Below, one piece after another: positions 62,560 to 64,000 of a stretch of 64,000 nt of DNA. Each line of letters starts with the position of its first letter. Positions within the stretch are counted from its first letter, which is position 1. The stretch is from Sphagnum compactum (Eukaryota > Bryophyta > Sphagnopsida > Sphagnales). The stretch lies in NCBI GenBank assembly GCA_965153455.1, contig OZ234500.1:12028001-12092000 (forward strand), in the 5' to 3' direction. The notes beneath the pieces are model-generated. The model was not told the origin of the DNA. It was given only the letters and a program-made list of their open reading frames with translations, and did no database searches. Position numbers and translations under genes: made by a program.

Positions 62560-63681
62560 AGTATCCGGCGCCGCGATGACGTTTTGTGAAGGAGGTGATG
62601 AACTTACGGGTTTCCAAAAGATGGCTGTGGTGGATCAGGGAGTGAAGCAGGCGTTACCATCGCTCAATGTCGGCGGAGGAGATGTGCAAAATGGGCAATT
62701 GGGTGGGGACCCGGAAGCAGGCCATGGTGGTGGAGATCATTATCATCATGAAGGCTCCAAGTCTGGGTGGTCAGTCCCGGTGTCCAGGGAGACGGTCCAT
62801 CGCGTCGGACAAGGTCTCGAAACCCTTTCTCGCACTCTCGTGTGCTCGCTGCTGTTTTAGCAGAATTTCACTACTCCGTTTGCTGGCTCGTCCTGCCAAA
62901 AAAATTCGCATCTTTCCAAGAGTCTTCTCATCTACTTCGCTGGAAATCTCAAATGCAGGAAAGCAATATATATGCATCAGCAAAAAAAAACCCCCTCTTC
63001 AATGATGGATGGGTCTCTTGAGAGAGAGGCACACAGAAACCTTTGACCACCCTTCCTAGGGTTTGAAGGTCTCAGTTCAGCTTTAGGGGGTTTCTGAAAG
63101 AAACTAGGTTGGTCTGTGTGATGATGATTTGCAAGAAATGCGGTGTTGTTCATTTTTGCAGACAGCTGGTGGGAGGTGGGTTTCCATTTCATTGCGGCTC
63201 TCAACAATGCTTTCATACTAGGCTATCCGGCTCTCATCATGGCATACCTGGGTTTTGCAACTGGCTCTCTCTGCCTCATCGGAGGTGGTGTGATCTCTTT
63301 CTACAACAACTGCTTACTGGGAAGTCTTCATGAGACTGGTGGGAAGCGCCACATTCGATATCGTGACCTCGCAGGTCATATCTATGGTACACATCTCAGG
63401 CCATCATATCCCATGTGTATAGAGAGCTTGAGCTCAAGCTGACATGCTATTATTGATGGCAAGATGCAAAAAAAGCATCACTAGAGCCGGTTCCTGATTT
63501 TCTGTAAATCTGTAATGTGGGAGCTTCTTCAAGGCTCAAATTAGTCATGGGATGACCTGTGTGTTTGTTGGCTGTGCATTTTCTAGGTCGTGGCATGTAC
63601 AGAGCAACGTGGTTTGTGCAGTATTTCAACTTGAGTATTGCGAATGTGGGAACCATCATTCTGGCTGGTGAAGCTCTTAAG
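62546..63681 (+). CDS. Proline/betaine transporter-like protein, 5' three exons (AAAP family)
   Basis: Exons are 62,546-62,813, 63,162-63,386 and 63,587-63,681, joined by GT-AG introns with matching phases (1, 1, then 0). The gene continues past the window. Exon 1 encodes an 89-residue hydrophilic, Gly/His-rich N-terminus ending SVPVSRETVHRVGQ. Exon 2 begins DSWWEVGFHFIAALNNAFIL, the first membrane helix of ProT-type amino-acid permeases. It also has the second helix (LCLIGGGVISFYNNCLLG) and the diagnostic loop GGKRHIRYRDLAGHIYG. Exon 3 has GMYRATWFVQYFNLSIANVG, part of helix three. Family members import proline, betaine or GABA with protons across the plasma membrane. The substrate here is inferred only. 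A stop at 62,528-62,530 makes 62,546 the first ATG in frame. The N-terminus is longer than in Arabidopsis ProTs. Confidence 0.88.
62814..63161 (+). other. Intron 1 of the transporter gene
   Basis: Donor CAAG followed by GTCTCG, acceptor CATTTTTGCAG. It splits the Asp codon of the DSWWEV motif (phase 1). It is 348 bp long. Confidence 0.8.
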
Positions 63682-64000
63682 GTACTTACCTCCAGAACTA
63701 TGAAAGCTCAATAACAGGGGAATGCAGTACTTCTGTGTTCTGCCACCACCTCATTACCAAACAGAAATAGTTCACATACAGATCCAGTGTAGTATAATGG
63801 AGCGATGATGTGTTTTTGCAAGCAGATGACCAGGCATTCTTGGAACTAAAAGCAGAAATGATACCTTTGTCATCAAGGAGTGGATCCTTGATTGTACACT
63901 GTGAGCCTCATCAGTGTAGTACACTTTTTATGAAAATCCCATACAGATCTTTAAGCTGAAGCATGTTTTTAGATTGATCTTCTGATTGCCAACATGCAAG
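63682..64000 (+). other. Intron 3 of the transporter gene, runs off the window
   Basis: The donor GTACTTACC follows the codon for the Lys of AGEALK. The rest of the window shows no acceptor followed by ProT-like sequence, so the next exon lies beyond 64,000. Confidence 0.6.

Noticed and set aside
63815-63864. Possible fourth transporter exon after AAGCAG (reads DDQAFLELK in one frame)
   Set aside because: The short phrase resembles the family's next segment by eye. In the phase required by the preceding exon it hits a stop after seven codons, and no helix follows.

Overview
This window looks like nuclear DNA from a land plant with a large, repeat-rich genome. The signs are a low overall GC content, two plant-type protein-coding genes with GT-AG introns or a single exon, and decayed plant transposons of four types: PIF/Harbinger, hAT, CACTA/En-Spm and a methyltransferase-like plant element. 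The transporter exons read slightly more like non-flowering plants (fern, lycophyte, moss or gymnosperm) than flowering plants. That is an impression only, and no species is named.

Layout. 0-8 kb is AT-rich and holds coding relics at 0.2-1.8 kb and 2.6-3.4 kb, a degenerate CCTAGG/CACATGG array at 6.0-6.4 kb and a Harbinger transposase relic at 7.0-7.9 kb. The first live gene is on the minus strand at 8.8-9.6 kb. It is an intact single-exon atypical short-chain dehydrogenase/reductase of the At5g02240 type. A GC-richer stretch at about 10.0-10.8 kb lies head-to-head with it and may start a spliced, possibly non-coding transcript. 11-18.8 kb is intergenic DNA with tandem and dispersed duplications. 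18.9-21.1 kb holds a nearly full-length hAT transposase relic in one reading frame, broken by at least 13 stop codons. 22.6-22.95 kb looks like a MITE, and 23.5-23.75 kb has two strong hairpins. 25.95-29.37 kb is a complete but dead two-gene PIF/Harbinger element with recognisable terminal inverted repeats.

30-37.5 kb carries a dispersed repeat family of about 420 bp, local duplications and a GC-rich island at 36.7-37.2 kb. 38,345-42,042 is a 3.7-kb CACTA-like element with CACTAG termini and no transposase. 43.5-52.5 kb holds a remarkable 11-bp minisatellite of about 22 units, a TNP2 (CACTA) transposase relic and motif-rich flanks. 52.5-54.2 kb is a second hAT relic. 54.2-62.3 kb is intergenic, with an 88-bp tandem repeat related to DNA at 15 kb, homopolymer C tracts and a ~63-bp tandem repeat. 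The right edge, from 62.5 kb on, contains the first three exons of a proline/betaine transporter-like gene of the AAAP family. An upstream reading frame overlaps its start codon. The gene runs off the window.

The two live genes are about 53 kb apart and show no sign of shared function. Everything between them is best read as layers of dead mobile elements and their derivatives. No wholly new biological system is demonstrated. The best leads are the 11-bp array, the point-mutation-only decay of the 19-21 kb hAT element, the dispersed 420-bp repeat and the overlapping upstream frame at the transporter start.
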